Assembly (NCBI GenBank): GCA_947628005.1
Contig: CANQYI010000001.1
Coordinates: 1 to 64,000 of the forward strand
DNA length: 64,000 nucleotides
Source of the DNA: an uncultured Clostridia bacterium
GTDB taxonomy: Bacteria; Bacillota; Clostridia; TANB77; CAG-465
Direction of reading: 5' to 3'
A program made the translations under genes and the position numbers. The notes below the pieces were generated by a model. It made no database searches. It saw only the letters and a program-made list of their open reading frames with translations, and had not been told where the DNA came from. Below, piece after piece: positions 7,753 through 16,186 of the stretch. The number at the start of each line of letters is the position of its first letter. Positions within the stretch are counted from its first letter, which is position 1.

Positions 7753-8464
7753 TGTTATCACCTGCTCTCAAGTTTATACAAAACAAATTGAATTTTTTTT
7801 CTGATAGCATCGTATTTTTAGTTAATGAATACCCACTTCTATTTATAACGTGCATCATTAACTCTTTTTTTGCCCAACTACAATCCTCATTATCATAAAC
7901 TTTTCTATTTCTATATCCAATTGCTCCTATTAATAAATCTGCTAATTGCATTATAGTGCTTTCCTGTGAGTTTATTGATTGTATATTCTTTATTACATTA
8001 AAATCATAATCCATCAATTTAAAGCTTAAATATTTTTTTAATCCTTCTACTTTACTAGAGCTCTTAGTATCCTTAATATCTAAATAAATATAATTCTCTT
8101 GTTTGGGTTCAACTAAATTAATCAATAAATAATAATACATTTTATAATACCAATCATCATGTGTTTGATTAAATAATTTGTGATTTAATTGTGACTTATC
8201 AATAACTACAGCTCTAAGTCTTAAATTATCATTATCAAAAAAGTAATTTACCAATTCTTTATAATATTCTAATTTTGAGGGAGAAACTTTATTCCATTTA
8301 ATTTCTGATCTAGCTGAAATACCATACCTTTTTTTTATATTCAATATATCTTTTTTTATTATATTTCTATCGCTTTTTTCACATATAATTCCACCTAACA
8401 CCATATATTTTTGGTTATCATGTTCTAAATGACAGCTTTCATCACAATATATATTATATCGCAT
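7745..8464 (-). CDS. DUF3800 domain protein
   Basis: This 239-aa protein opens with YNIYCDES, the acidic first strand typical of DUF3800, which is predicted to adopt an RNase H-like fold. Further matches are the EIKW strand, YLDIKDTKS near the middle and a late LADLLIGAIGYR helix with its conserved Asp. Acidic residues D8, E9, D-x-K-D and the late D could form a metal-dependent nuclease site; activity is not established for the family. DUF3800 genes are frequent in phages and defence islands. GGGGG upstream supports the start. It forms an operon with the downstream cysteine-rich protein and has the small RNA at its 3' side. Confidence 0.8.
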   Translation of the reverse strand: MRYNIYCDESCHLEHDNQKYMVLGGIICEKSDRNIIKKDILNIKKRYGISARSEIKWNKVSPSKLEYYKELVNYFFDNDNLRLRAVVIDKSQLNHKLFNQTHDDWYYKMYYYLLINLVEPKQENYIYLDIKDTKSSSKVEGLKKYLSFKLMDYDFNVIKNIQSINSQESTIMQLADLLIGAIGYRNRKVYDNEDCSWAKKELMMHVINRSGYSLTKNTMLSEKKFNLFCINLRAGDNIE

Positions 8465-8872
8465 TTAAATTCCCCCTTAATTTTACAATTGTTTTATTTT
8501 TATCTTTTTCGCTTTATATTTCTTTTTTATTTTTTTATCACTTGATATTATTCTCTTTGTATCATTTATTGATTTTTTCCATATTTTACTTCAATATTAT
8601 ATTACTATATTATAAAACTATTTTTTTAATTTAAGCTTAAAAATATCAAAATTAGTTTAATTTATAATTAGTTTATATCTGATTTTCACTTTTATCCACT
8701 TTATAACTCTTTATTTAATTGAGCATTAAAATAATCGGTAACATATTTTTCTGCACAGTTTTTTCTATAAAATTCTATTACTGTTAACCTAAACTCATTT
8801 GATTATTATAATAAAACAAATCCTCTTTATTTTACCCTATTTTATTTAATACTTTTGCTAATTTCATTCCGT
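8465..8872. other. AT-rich gap with a decayed coding remnant
   Basis: There is no intact gene. On the minus strand 8802-8701 reads SNEFRLTVIEFYRKNCAEKY... through 33 codons to a stop. It looks coding in composition but has no start or ribosome binding site, so it is best read as the tail of a dead gene. The remainder is featureless AT-rich sequence carrying the promoter region of the DUF3800 operon. Confidence 0.35.
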
Positions 8873-9355
8873 CTACTTTTTTTTAATTCTTTGCACTATA
8901 TATTTTGTTTGTTTTCTATATGAGAATAAATATAACAATGCAATCATCATAATTAGAATTGTGCTAATAATATACTGTGGTATATTATATTTAAGTATCA
9001 ACTCTTTTACTATTTTTAATATTAGTAATAATATACTCCCTGCGCAAAAACTTCTATATACGTTATTTACAGTCAATAATCTGTTTATTTTTTTATCTTT
9101 TTTACTTGACTTAATATAATCCGCATTAGGTGTATAATAAATAAATTTAATTTTAATCAATATTGATTCCAAGATAATAGAGCCTACTCTACTAATTATT
9201 GACCCTATAAAATAATATATAAATATCATTTCTACTATATTTTCTTGAAATATGTCTATTCCAATATAATATTTAAGCAAATATGTAAAAATTACTCCTG
9301 GTAACAGGTAATTAAAAATATTATATTCATCTATTTTTTCCAAGAATTTTTCCAT
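8873..9355 (-). CDS. Four-helix membrane protein, possible effector of MBL cassette
   Basis: This 160-aa protein has about four hydrophobic segments: FNYLLPGVIFTYLLKYYI, IVEMIFIYYFIGSIISR, a stretch from FCAGSILLLILKIV, and IISTILIMMIALLYLF. It ends in a basic tail. The opening (helix, then FNYLLPGxIF) resembles small membrane proteins found repeatedly in bacterial conflict cassettes, but I cannot name a family. It is the last gene of a three-gene unit, 2 bases after the preceding stop, with GGAGG before its ATG. A membrane-perturbing effector role is inference from position and topology. Confidence 0.65.
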   Translation of the reverse strand: MEKFLEKIDEYNIFNYLLPGVIFTYLLKYYIGIDIFQENIVEMIFIYYFIGSIISRVGSIILESILIKIKFIYYTPNADYIKSSKKDKKINRLLTVNNVYRSFCAGSILLLILKIVKELILKYNIPQYIISTILIMMIALLYLFSYRKQTKYIVQRIKKK

Positions 9356-9357
9356 AT

Positions 9358-9810
9358 TTAATTCCTCCTAAATATTTTATCTAGTAATTTTTCAAGATTC
9401 ATCTTTCTTTTTCTATATAATAATATTTCTTCATCTGTAACATCAAATTTGAATCCATAATCTTCTCCAAAATAAGTTTTAATTATTTCTCCATTTTGAG
9501 GTGTATAAACTTTTTTATTTTTTAATAGGCTAATACTTGAAAAATATTTTGTATAACATGCAATAATTAAAACGTTATTTTCCCTAATTTCCTTATAGTG
9601 CTCATTTAAATAATTATCAGTTGCTTTATTATGGCCTATTATTAAAAATAAATCTATTTCAGTAGATGGCATGCTTCTCAATACTATTAAATTTTCATTT
9701 GAATTTTTAGTATCTACGAAAGTATATATACGAAAAACATCATATATATACTTTCTTCGTTCTTCTACCTCTTGTTTTTTTACATCATTTTTACAAATCA
9801 AATAAGTCAT
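9358..9810 (-). CDS. Small protein with His/Cys pair, caspase/CHAT-like candidate
   Basis: Two hydrophobic strands of this 150-aa protein end in candidate catalytic residues: IDLFLIIGH (H60) and NNVLIIACYT (C85). The strand-GH...strand-C order with this spacing is that of the caspase/CHAT protease core, though the protein is much shorter than usual and the GHG and DxC signatures are incomplete. The protease assignment is therefore tentative; a non-catalytic Rossmann-like domain is the alternative. It overlaps the upstream MBL gene by 20 bases and is followed after 2 bases by the membrane protein, so all three are surely one transcript. Confidence 0.55.
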   Translation of the reverse strand: MTYLICKNDVKKQEVEERRKYIYDVFRIYTFVDTKNSNENLIVLRSMPSTEIDLFLIIGHNKATDNYLNEHYKEIRENNVLIIACYTKYFSSISLLKNKKVYTPQNGEIIKTYFGEDYGFKFDVTDEEILLYRKRKMNLEKLLDKIFRRN

Positions 9811-10669
9811 TTAATGTTCCTTTATTAGTTCTATTAATAATTAGTGCGTTTTCATCTAAACAAATCATGCCATTATCTTTAGTATTTAAAACCCTATATC
9901 CTGTAGTATCTAATTTATCTGATCCACCTTTTGAATTACCTGTATTGTCTGAAATAATATATGTTTCTTCTGGCACATATTCTAGTTCTTTAAATACTTT
10001 TTCAGCAATTTCCTTTTTCCCATGATGAGCAAGTTGTATAACCTCAAAGCCATCTAAATTTTCCTTCATAATTGATTCAAAACTAGAATCACCTGTTAAT
10101 AATAGATACTTATTTCCTAATTTTATCTTTAAATGTATACTAGTAGCATTCGTTATTGTTTCGCCATCAATTATGTCTCCCTCTGTTGTATCTAATCCTT
10201 TTGCAGCTGCATCCAAAATATAATCCTTTCCTGGTCCTGATATTTCAACTCCACTAGAAATATCTGTATGTATAAAAGCATCTTGTAAATTATTACCACT
10301 TAATTCTTTTATATTGTCATACATATCAGTTATTTGTTTTTTTAGTGATTCTCTATTTTTTCTTTTATCATCAATTTTATCAAGGAGTTCATCTACATAT
10401 TTTAATAATAATACTGTTGTAACCTCTGAAACCTTTCCTTTTTCTATGAGTACTGGTATTCCTTTAAAGTGGTCATCATCATTATGAGATAACACTATTT
10501 TTACTTTTTCATAACCATTTTCTTTCATGTACTCCATAGCATAATTTGCATAATCTTCACATCCGCAATCATAGAGTATTAATTCTTGTCCATTATCAAT
10601 AATAAAGCAATCTCCATTGTTTGCATTTTTATCTTCACATTGTTGTGAACTTAATACAATAATGTTCAT
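9791..10669 (-). CDS. Metallo-beta-lactamase-fold hydrolase (ComEC/Rec2-like)
   Basis: This 292-aa cytoplasmic protein has an MBL fold of the ComEC-hydrolase type. Visible motifs are NNGDCFIID near the start, the metal-binding SHNDDDHFKG (H-x-D-D-D-H), LLLTGDSSFE carrying the bridging Asp, and QLAHHGKKE carrying the late His. All metal ligands are present, so it is probably an active phosphodiesterase or nuclease. A stand-alone MBL domain at the head of a cassette with a protease-like and a membrane protein is typical of conflict systems rather than of DNA uptake; that reading is inference. TGGAGG precedes the ATG. A leader peptide and hairpin lie upstream. Confidence 0.8.
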   Translation of the reverse strand: MNIIVLSSQQCEDKNANNGDCFIIDNGQELILYDCGCEDYANYAMEYMKENGYEKVKIVLSHNDDDHFKGIPVLIEKGKVSEVTTVLLLKYVDELLDKIDDKRKNRESLKKQITDMYDNIKELSGNNLQDAFIHTDISSGVEISGPGKDYILDAAAKGLDTTEGDIIDGETITNATSIHLKIKLGNKYLLLTGDSSFESIMKENLDGFEVIQLAHHGKKEIAEKVFKELEYVPEETYIISDNTGNSKGGSDKLDTTGYRVLNTKDNGMICLDENALIINRTNKGTLNDLFDL

Positions 10670-10688
10670 TTTTTTACCTCCAAATAAA

Positions 10689-10758
10689 ATAATAACCTTG
10701 TTTTTTACAAGACTGTCATTCTATTTGTTCTTTATATCTTCGAAACATACTGGCCTCC
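10689..10758 (-). promoter_or_regulatory. Leader region with hairpin upstream of MBL cassette
   Basis: Reading leftward there is a GGAAAGGAGG ribosome binding site enclosed by ACTGG/CCAGT repeats, a 10-codon ORF, then CTTGT(A5)ACAAG followed by an AT-rich run and the MBL ribosome binding site. This layout resembles attenuation or translational coupling. A possible promoter (TTGCGG at 10837-10832, TATTAT at 10815-10810) lies further up. Confidence 0.4.
10716..10748 (-). CDS. Ten-residue leader peptide (MFRRYKEQIE)
   Basis: ATG to TGA spans 11 codons, with AGGAGG placed 5 bases before the ATG, which is an unusually good site for so short an ORF. It lies in the 5' leader of the MBL/caspase-like/membrane cassette and just before a small hairpin. 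Its function would be to couple ribosome progress to expression of the cassette. That is inferred from layout only. Confidence 0.4.
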   Translation of the reverse strand: MFRRYKEQIE

Positions 10759-10926
10759 TTTCCAAACCAGTACAAATGTTCCGTATTTACAAATACAACA
10801 AAATGTATTATAATATAAATGTATATAGAATCCGCAAGATATATATACTTTTATAATAACGGAACCATTTGTATGGTTCTTTTCTTATTTTAGCTTCTTT
10901 AATGACTAGCTTATGAAAGTCAATAT

Positions 10927-12213
10927 CTAAATACTTCTTAAAAAGCTGTCTATCTCTTTTTTGCTTGGTTGTACAGTTATATCTCCTTTCTTATATATTG
11001 TAGATACCAATGCATCTCCTTTAATTCTTTTATCATTAATTTTAATTTCTGACATCCTTTTGGCTTCTACATTTCCATTAATATTATTTAATAAATAAAT
11101 AGAATCTTGTTTAAATAATTTTTGCTCGTCCTCATTTAAACAGTCAAAAATTTCTGGTAAGTTTGTTGAAAAAATAATTTGAGTTGAATTATTATCAAGT
11201 TGTACAAAAAGCCTTAATATTAAAAAAATTAATTCTTTATGCATATTTTCCTCTATCTCATCAATTAAAAGAACACCTTTACTTTTTATAACATTCATTG
11301 CGTTTAATATCAAAGTTAAAAAGCGTTTTGTACCTGTTGATAAATTATTTCTTGTAATATTTCCACCTGTTTTTAGTTCATAAATTAACTCTTCATCATC
11401 GCTATCAGGCTTCATTTTAACACTATTAATCTTTGGATCAACTATTTTTATTATTTGCTCCATTATTTGAGGACTTTTTTTATAAAATTTTAAAAAACTT
11501 ATCTCCTCAAAAAAATCCGGTATTTTAGTTCCAACAATTTTTGAATCATTAATATAATGATAAAAAAATGTTTTTATAAATTTATATTTCCTTTCTAATG
11601 ATTGTTTATTTATCATTTCTAAATTCATCATATTATCATAATATCTATTTATATAGTATAGTTGGCATTCTGAAATATCATGTAAATTTATAATTTCTTC
11701 CTCTTTACTTTTATAATTTTTGCGATATGTAAATTTTTCAGTACTAATTTTCTTATTAGCACTATTAAAACGCAATTTATATTTATAGTATCCCGATAAT
11801 TCATCTTCTTCAATATACATTTCAACTTGTATACACGTATCTTTATCTTTCCCACTTACATGCTGTACTTCAAGACACACACTATTATTTAATTTTTCTA
11901 TTCGTTGATTTAACTCTATTGACTCGTCTTTAACCTCTTTTATCATATTAAATATTTTATTTCTTTCTTCCTCAAAATCAAATAACATTATTGGTTCTAC
12001 CATTAAATTTCCTAATGTTCCTAACGCATCTATTATTGTAGTTTTTCCGCTAGCATTACCAGCTAAAATTCCTACAAGCTTATTAATATAAATACCATCA
12101 TGTGTCTTATACAAAGAAATTTGTTTATCTTTATTTCTACTTTTAGCAATAAAGTCAAATTCTACTTCATTTAAAATTCCTTGAAAATTTTTAATATATA
12201 TTTTCGTAAACAT
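10927..12213 (-). CDS. OLD/AbiLi-like AAA ATPase
   Basis: This is a 428-aa ABC/SMC-type ATPase. Walker A GILAGNASGKTT is at about residue 50, an insertion of roughly 200 charged residues follows, then the signature LSTGTKRF at about 293, Walker B GVLLIDEIEEN near 316, and a switch region (IIFSTNLPEIFD). This is the AAA15/AAA21 layout found in abortive-infection and OLD-like proteins that act in anti-phage defence. No nuclease (TOPRIM) domain follows, and no partner gene is adjacent on the same strand. The ATG at 12213 has GGAGAAG just upstream and is preferred to the track start 17 codons earlier. Confidence 0.8.
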   Translation of the reverse strand: MFTKIYIKNFQGILNEVEFDFIAKSRNKDKQISLYKTHDGIYINKLVGILAGNASGKTTIIDALGTLGNLMVEPIMLFDFEEERNKIFNMIKEVKDESIELNQRIEKLNNSVCLEVQHVSGKDKDTCIQVEMYIEEDELSGYYKYKLRFNSANKKISTEKFTYRKNYKSKEEEIINLHDISECQLYYINRYYDNMMNLEMINKQSLERKYKFIKTFFYHYINDSKIVGTKIPDFFEEISFLKFYKKSPQIMEQIIKIVDPKINSVKMKPDSDDEELIYELKTGGNITRNNLSTGTKRFLTLILNAMNVIKSKGVLLIDEIEENMHKELIFLILRLFVQLDNNSTQIIFSTNLPEIFDCLNEDEQKLFKQDSIYLLNNINGNVEAKRMSEIKINDKRIKGDALVSTIYKKGDITVQPSKKEIDSFLRSI

Positions 12214-12580
12214 ATTATCTTCTCCTTTTTTTGTTATTATAATATAAAGTAAAATTTTTGTCAATACCCTATGCCCGAATTTAGTATTAATTTATTATTT
12301 TTATATACTTTTTTGTCTTTTTATATATAATTTATGTCTGCTTTGACGATTATTAGTGATTGATATTTATACTAATAGTATTATAATGGTTTTAGTTAAC
12401 ATTATATTGATACCTTCTATAAATTGCCTTATTTTATGTACTGTTCTACTCAAATCCATTTACATTTCATATTTTATTACTTTTTATTTTTTACCTTTTA
12501 GCTATTATTTTAATATTTTCCTTTACTTTTTTATCAAAATTAATTATAATTTTATCAATAATAAAATATGAGGTTAGTAA
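12214..12580. other. AT-rich gap between divergent genes
   Basis: This stretch carries the divergent promoter area of the AAA ATPase and the acetyltransferase. A 71-codon ORF on the plus strand (12356-12571) has no ribosome binding site and low-complexity hydrophobic content, so I do not count it. No other feature is seen. Confidence 0.5.
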
Positions 12581-13063
12581 ATGAAAATAATAGAATATAA
12601 TTCAAAATACAATGAACAATTAAAAGATTTATTAGTAGAACTCCAAAATTATTTAATCGACATTGATGATTGGCATACACAGGTAATGCTTCCTGAATAC
12701 AGAGAAAAAAGTTTTATAATGGATATGGAAAAAGTTAATACTCAGAAAGGTAAAATTTATCTTGCTCTTGAGAATAATCTAATTACTGGACTAATTATGG
12801 GAATAGTTGATGAAAAAGACGAAATAGATAAACTTACAAATGATTGTGCAAAAACTGGTTCTGTAATTGAATTAATCGTAAAAAATAATGTAAGAGGAAA
12901 TGGAATTGGTAAATTATTGCTAGAAAAAATGGAAGAATACTTTAAAGGTATTAATTGTAAAAGAATTAATATTGAAGTATTTGGGCCAAATAAGAAAGGA
13001 TTAAACTTCTATGAAAAAAATGGTTATATTCCTCGAGATATAATTGTTTCAAAAAGAATTTAA
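12581..13063 (+). CDS. GNAT family N-acetyltransferase
   Basis: This 160-aa protein has the GNAT fold. Motif A (VIELIVKNNVRGNGIGKLLLEKMEEYF) contains the acetyl-CoA pyrophosphate loop R/Q-x-x-G-x-G/A as RGNGIG, and motif B ends in GLNFYEKNGYIPRD. It transfers an acetyl group from acetyl-CoA to an amine; the substrate is unknown. TATGAGGTTAGTAAATG gives a reasonable start. It stands alone on the plus strand. Confidence 0.88.
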   Translation: MKIIEYNSKYNEQLKDLLVELQNYLIDIDDWHTQVMLPEYREKSFIMDMEKVNTQKGKIYLALENNLITGLIMGIVDEKDEIDKLTNDCAKTGSVIELIVKNNVRGNGIGKLLLEKMEEYFKGINCKRINIEVFGPNKKGLNFYEKNGYIPRDIIVSKRI

Positions 13064-13087
13064 TAGAAAAAAACTAAAGATTGTCAA

Positions 13088-13225
13088 ATGAAAAAACGTT
13101 GCATCATTTTACTAAATAGTTTTAAAAACAATACTTACAATGAAGAAAATATATTAGATGCAACTAATTTATCAATTGATGGAACTATTAATATAATTAA
13201 AACTAGTAATAGATTTATTTTATAG
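13088..13225 (+). CDS. 45-aa small ORF, possibly a gene remnant
   Basis: An ATG-initiated frame (MKKRCIILLN, then NNTYNEENIL) runs 45 codons to a TAG, 25 bases after the acetyltransferase. It has ordinary amino-acid composition but no clear Shine-Dalgarno. It may be a short real gene or the N-terminal fragment of a lost one. It was too short for the ORF track. Confidence 0.3.
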   Translation: MKKRCIILLNSFKNNTYNEENILDATNLSIDGTINIIKTSNRFIL

Positions 13226-13276
13226 AAGCTTTTTAGAGAATTAATAAAATTATACGTAGCTATTATCCAAAATATA

Positions 13277-13327
13277 AGATGAACTCACAAATGATTGTGT
13301 TAGAACTTGTCAAGTCGGAGTTCATCT
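13277..13327 (+). terminator. Terminator closing the accessory block
   Basis: AGATGAACTC and GAGTTCATCT form a perfect 10-bp stem around a 31-nt loop, followed by TTAAATTTTT. Confidence 0.65.
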
Positions 13328-13359
13328 TTAAATTTTTCATATCTTTAAATTTATAAACT

Positions 13360-13608
13360 TTAATTTTCCCTTTCATCTTCAACTAGCTCAAATCTATACT
13401 TCTGCTTTACATCCGGATATTTTTCATGATCAACCTCGGACAAAAACATATCATATGGTCGTGCCCAAATACTTGAATTTTCTTCATGCGTATATATAAC
13501 CATATCTTCATTGTTTTCTGAATTTTTAGCAACACATATAATTTTGTGGTATGTTCCTTTAAAATGTCTATACAACTGACCTGGCAACACACATCTTTCA
13601 TCTTTCAT
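13360..13608 (-). CDS. DUF1653 domain protein
   Basis: This is an 82-aa protein. The core LPGQLYRHFKGTYHKIICVA..., VIYTHEE and WARPYDMFLSEV is the DUF1653 signature (YRHFKG, then VvY, then WvRPxxMF). It is a small SH3-like domain found widely in bacteria with no settled function. The ATG at 13608 follows TTAGGTGATTTT and is preferred to the TTG 15 codons earlier used by the track. It sits between the accessory block and the pilus operon, with no close partner. Confidence 0.85.
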   Translation of the reverse strand: MKDERCVLPGQLYRHFKGTYHKIICVAKNSENNEDMVIYTHEENSSIWARPYDMFLSEVDHEKYPDVKQKYRFELVEDEREN

Positions 13609-13670
13609 AAAATCACCTAAAATAACTATATCATGCAAATTTATTTTTTTCAATAAATTTGCATAAAAAA

Positions 13671-13691
13671 GAGAGCTTAAGCAAAGCTCTC
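13671..13691 (-). terminator. Terminator of the type IV pilus operon
   Basis: GAGAGCTT pairs with AAGCTCTC, flanked by six A and six T on the two sides. It lies 15 bases past the pilC stop and would end the pilus transcript. Confidence 0.85.
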
Positions 13692-13705
13692 AAAAAATTT
13701 ACATA

Positions 13706-15043
13706 CTATATAGTAATCATACCACCCATGTAAACCTCTGTTAGAGGCACCATTACAGTAATACAGAATGCAATAAGTGCAATACCAACAAATAAATAAG
13801 TTACATCCGGTAGTACTTTTACAAACACAGCTAGTGATTCATCAATTTCCATCTTTATATATTCATTAACTTTTTCCATCATTTCAGGCAAATCTGTCTG
13901 CATACCTATATTTATCATCTGAGATACCATTGGTTTAAATAGCTTTTTCTCCTCAAATGGAATAAGCCAAGATTCACCTTCCAAGCTGTTAGTTTTAGCT
14001 GCTTGAACTGCGGACAAGAAATAATAGTTATTGGAAACATTCTTCGAAACTTCCAGACTTTCTTGTATTCTCATACCATTTCTTAAATTAAGCAACATAG
14101 CTTGGAAAAATTTATTAATCAATATATTTGTTAGAAGTGGACCAACAACAGGACACGTTAATTTAAACTTATCCCATCTGTAACGTCCCATTGGAGTAGA
14201 TATCCAAACCAAAAAAGCAATTATTAAAGCAGCCAATACTCCAACAACTATGTACCAGTTAGCAACTATCCATTCAGCAACATCCATACCAATTTGTGTA
14301 GCCTTTGGTATTTCTTTATCTGAGCCAAACATTTCATATACATCTTCTAGCATTGGCACACCAAATAATAGTGCTGCCATCATACCACCCATAATTCCTA
14401 TAAATTGTAAAACTCTAGGAATTACAGCAGATTTTACTTGTTTTGTTAATTTATTAGATTCCTCTATATAATCTCTTGCATATAGAAGTGCTGTATCAAG
14501 TGTTCCAGATTCCTCACCAACTTTTATGAAGTTTACGAACATAGGAGGAAATATTTTAGGGTAATTGTTCATTATTGTATTAAGTCTTTCACCATTTTCT
14601 ACACCTATTAATAAATCTTCAACAACATCTTTTAGTGAGGGATTTTCTATACTATCAAAAACAGCTCTTAATGCTTGTATATTGTTAAATTTAGCCTTTT
14701 TTAATATGTATAAGTTATTTACAAATATAATTATGTCTTTTTCTTTTATAGGACTAGGTAAATGAACATCTATCTTCTTTAAGTCCTCAAAAGTCATTTG
14801 AGATATATCTTTTTTTTCTTTTTTCTTCTTAACTTTTTCTTTAGTATTAAGAGCCTCAGCATTTATCTTATTATAGTCTACTCTTCTACGCTTTATAATG
14901 CTTTCGTTCATCTTTTTTATCATTATAGGCTGGTTATTATTTCTTTTTAAGTTTTCTAGGGCATTAGTTTTACTAGTTGCATTAATTTTACCTCTACTTA
15001 CTTTTCCGTCTTCTCCTATAATTCTATACTTATAGTCTGGCAC
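13706..15043 (-). CDS. pilC: Type IV pilus inner-membrane platform protein PilC
   Basis: This is a 445-aa polytopic membrane protein of the GspF/PilC family, the platform that couples the PilB and PilT motors to pilin assembly. Two T2SF domains are present: the first around residues 100-225 (PPMFVNFIKVGEESGTLDTAL), the second around 305-430 (LLNLRNGMRIQESLEVS). Membrane segments lie near 210-235, 260-280 and the C-terminus. The N-terminal 60 residues form a small pre-domain beginning YKYRIIGEDGKVSRG. The start is a GTG after GAGGTGAG. It is the last gene of the operon, 19 bases after pilT. Confidence 0.93.
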   Translation of the reverse strand: MPDYKYRIIGEDGKVSRGKINATSKTNALENLKRNNNQPIMIKKMNESIIKRRRVDYNKINAEALNTKEKVKKKKEKKDISQMTFEDLKKIDVHLPSPIKEKDIIIFVNNLYILKKAKFNNIQALRAVFDSIENPSLKDVVEDLLIGVENGERLNTIMNNYPKIFPPMFVNFIKVGEESGTLDTALLYARDYIEESNKLTKQVKSAVIPRVLQFIGIMGGMMAALLFGVPMLEDVYEMFGSDKEIPKATQIGMDVAEWIVANWYIVVGVLAALIIAFLVWISTPMGRYRWDKFKLTCPVVGPLLTNILINKFFQAMLLNLRNGMRIQESLEVSKNVSNNYYFLSAVQAAKTNSLEGESWLIPFEEKKLFKPMVSQMINIGMQTDLPEMMEKVNEYIKMEIDESLAVFVKVLPDVTYLFVGIALIAFCITVMVPLTEVYMGGMITI

Positions 15044-15062
15044 TTATTTACTCACCTCTTTT

Positions 15063-16160
15063 TTATTCTATTTCTCCACCTAAATTAATTATTAAGTTTT
15101 TAATCATATCTAATTTATCTACATCCACATTTTCTTTTATAACGTCCATATTAATAAGTCCTCTAGCATATAAATCTGCAAAAGATTGTTCAAAACTTAT
15201 TGATCCAAATGCTCCCTGTGTATGTATAGAATCTGTTATTTCTGATATATTAAATTTTTCTTGTCTAATCTGTGCAGCAATAATTGGTGTAACTACCATT
15301 ATTTCTGGCACCATTAAAAGTCCACCTTTTTTGCTTATAACTAGACGCTGAGATACAACTAACTTTAATACAGATGATATAGAACCTTTTATTGTTCTTT
15401 GATCAGCTGGATCATACATATTTATAATTCTTTCAACTGTTTCTCCACAAGATCTTGTATGCAAAGTACCAATTACAAGTCCCCCAGATTCTGCAAGGTC
15501 TATTGCAACATCCATAGTATTCTTATCTCTAATTTCTCCTAGCACAGCTATATCGGAATCTTCTCTAAAAAGATTTTTTAATCCGTCATTATAAGTCAAA
15601 ACATCTGATTGCTTACCTATTTCTTTTTGTATAATTATAGATTTATCAGATTTATGTTCATATTCTATTGGATCTTCAAGTGTAACTATTTTTTTACTAG
15701 ACTCTTTATTTACTTCCTGTATAAAGCCATTCATCGTAGTAGATTTACCTGAATTAACTTTACCTGTAACAAGAATTAAACCAGAATTTATTTTTTTCAT
15801 TTTTTTAATTACAGGAAGTATTCCTAGTCCTTGAACATCTATTGCATCATTTTTAATTATTCTAATAGAATATGTAGGTGTTCCTTTAGTGTTAGATACA
15901 TTTATTCTAAATCTATGTTCTGAATAAGTGTATGAAAAATCAGCCTGTTTATTTAATTCAAAATTTTCTTTTAATCCTGAAATTATTTCACCAAAATAGT
16001 CAAGTAACATTATTAAAGATTTTCTACTAAGTGGTAATTTAGATTCATCAAACATTAATGTTCTATTTACTCTGTATACCGGTACCTGTCCAGGTGCTAA
16101 ATGTATATCAGTAGCCCCAATGTTAATCCCCTTTTGTAATATTACATCTATAATTTCCAT
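15063..16160 (-). CDS. pilT: Type IV pilus retraction ATPase PilT
   Basis: This 365-aa hexameric secretion ATPase powers pilus retraction. Motifs: an N-terminal PAS-like domain, a Walker A TGKVNSGKST (132-141), an Asp box VTLEDPIEYEH (159-169), Walker B DIAVLGEIRD, and a His box GGLVIGTLHT (226-234). The C-terminal EITDSIHTQGAFGSISFEQS is PilT-like. The Walker A is unusual because the canonical GPTGSGKST reads GKVNSGKST. The essential GK[ST] remains, so ATP binding should be retained. The tetracysteine zinc site of PilB is absent, as expected for PilT. It lies 26 bases after pilB. Confidence 0.9.
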   Translation of the reverse strand: MEIIDVILQKGINIGATDIHLAPGQVPVYRVNRTLMFDESKLPLSRKSLIMLLDYFGEIISGLKENFELNKQADFSYTYSEHRFRINVSNTKGTPTYSIRIIKNDAIDVQGLGILPVIKKMKKINSGLILVTGKVNSGKSTTMNGFIQEVNKESSKKIVTLEDPIEYEHKSDKSIIIQKEIGKQSDVLTYNDGLKNLFREDSDIAVLGEIRDKNTMDVAIDLAESGGLVIGTLHTRSCGETVERIINMYDPADQRTIKGSISSVLKLVVSQRLVISKKGGLLMVPEIMVVTPIIAAQIRQEKFNISEITDSIHTQGAFGSISFEQSFADLYARGLINMDVIKENVDVDKLDMIKNLIINLGGEIE

Positions 16161-16186
16161 ACATTTTATTCTCTCCTTTGTACATT

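Noticed and set aside
10617-10856. 79-aa plus-strand ORF over the MBL leader
   Set aside because: No ribosome binding site, and it runs antisense through the leader region and the start of the MBL gene.
12356-12571. 71-aa hydrophobic plus-strand ORF
   Set aside because: Non-ATG start, no Shine-Dalgarno, only Ile/Leu/Phe/Tyr-rich low-complexity content expected from AT-rich DNA.
13407-13601. 64-aa ORF in another frame of the DUF1653 gene
   Set aside because: The overlapping frame matches a known family, while this frame matches nothing and lacks a start signal.
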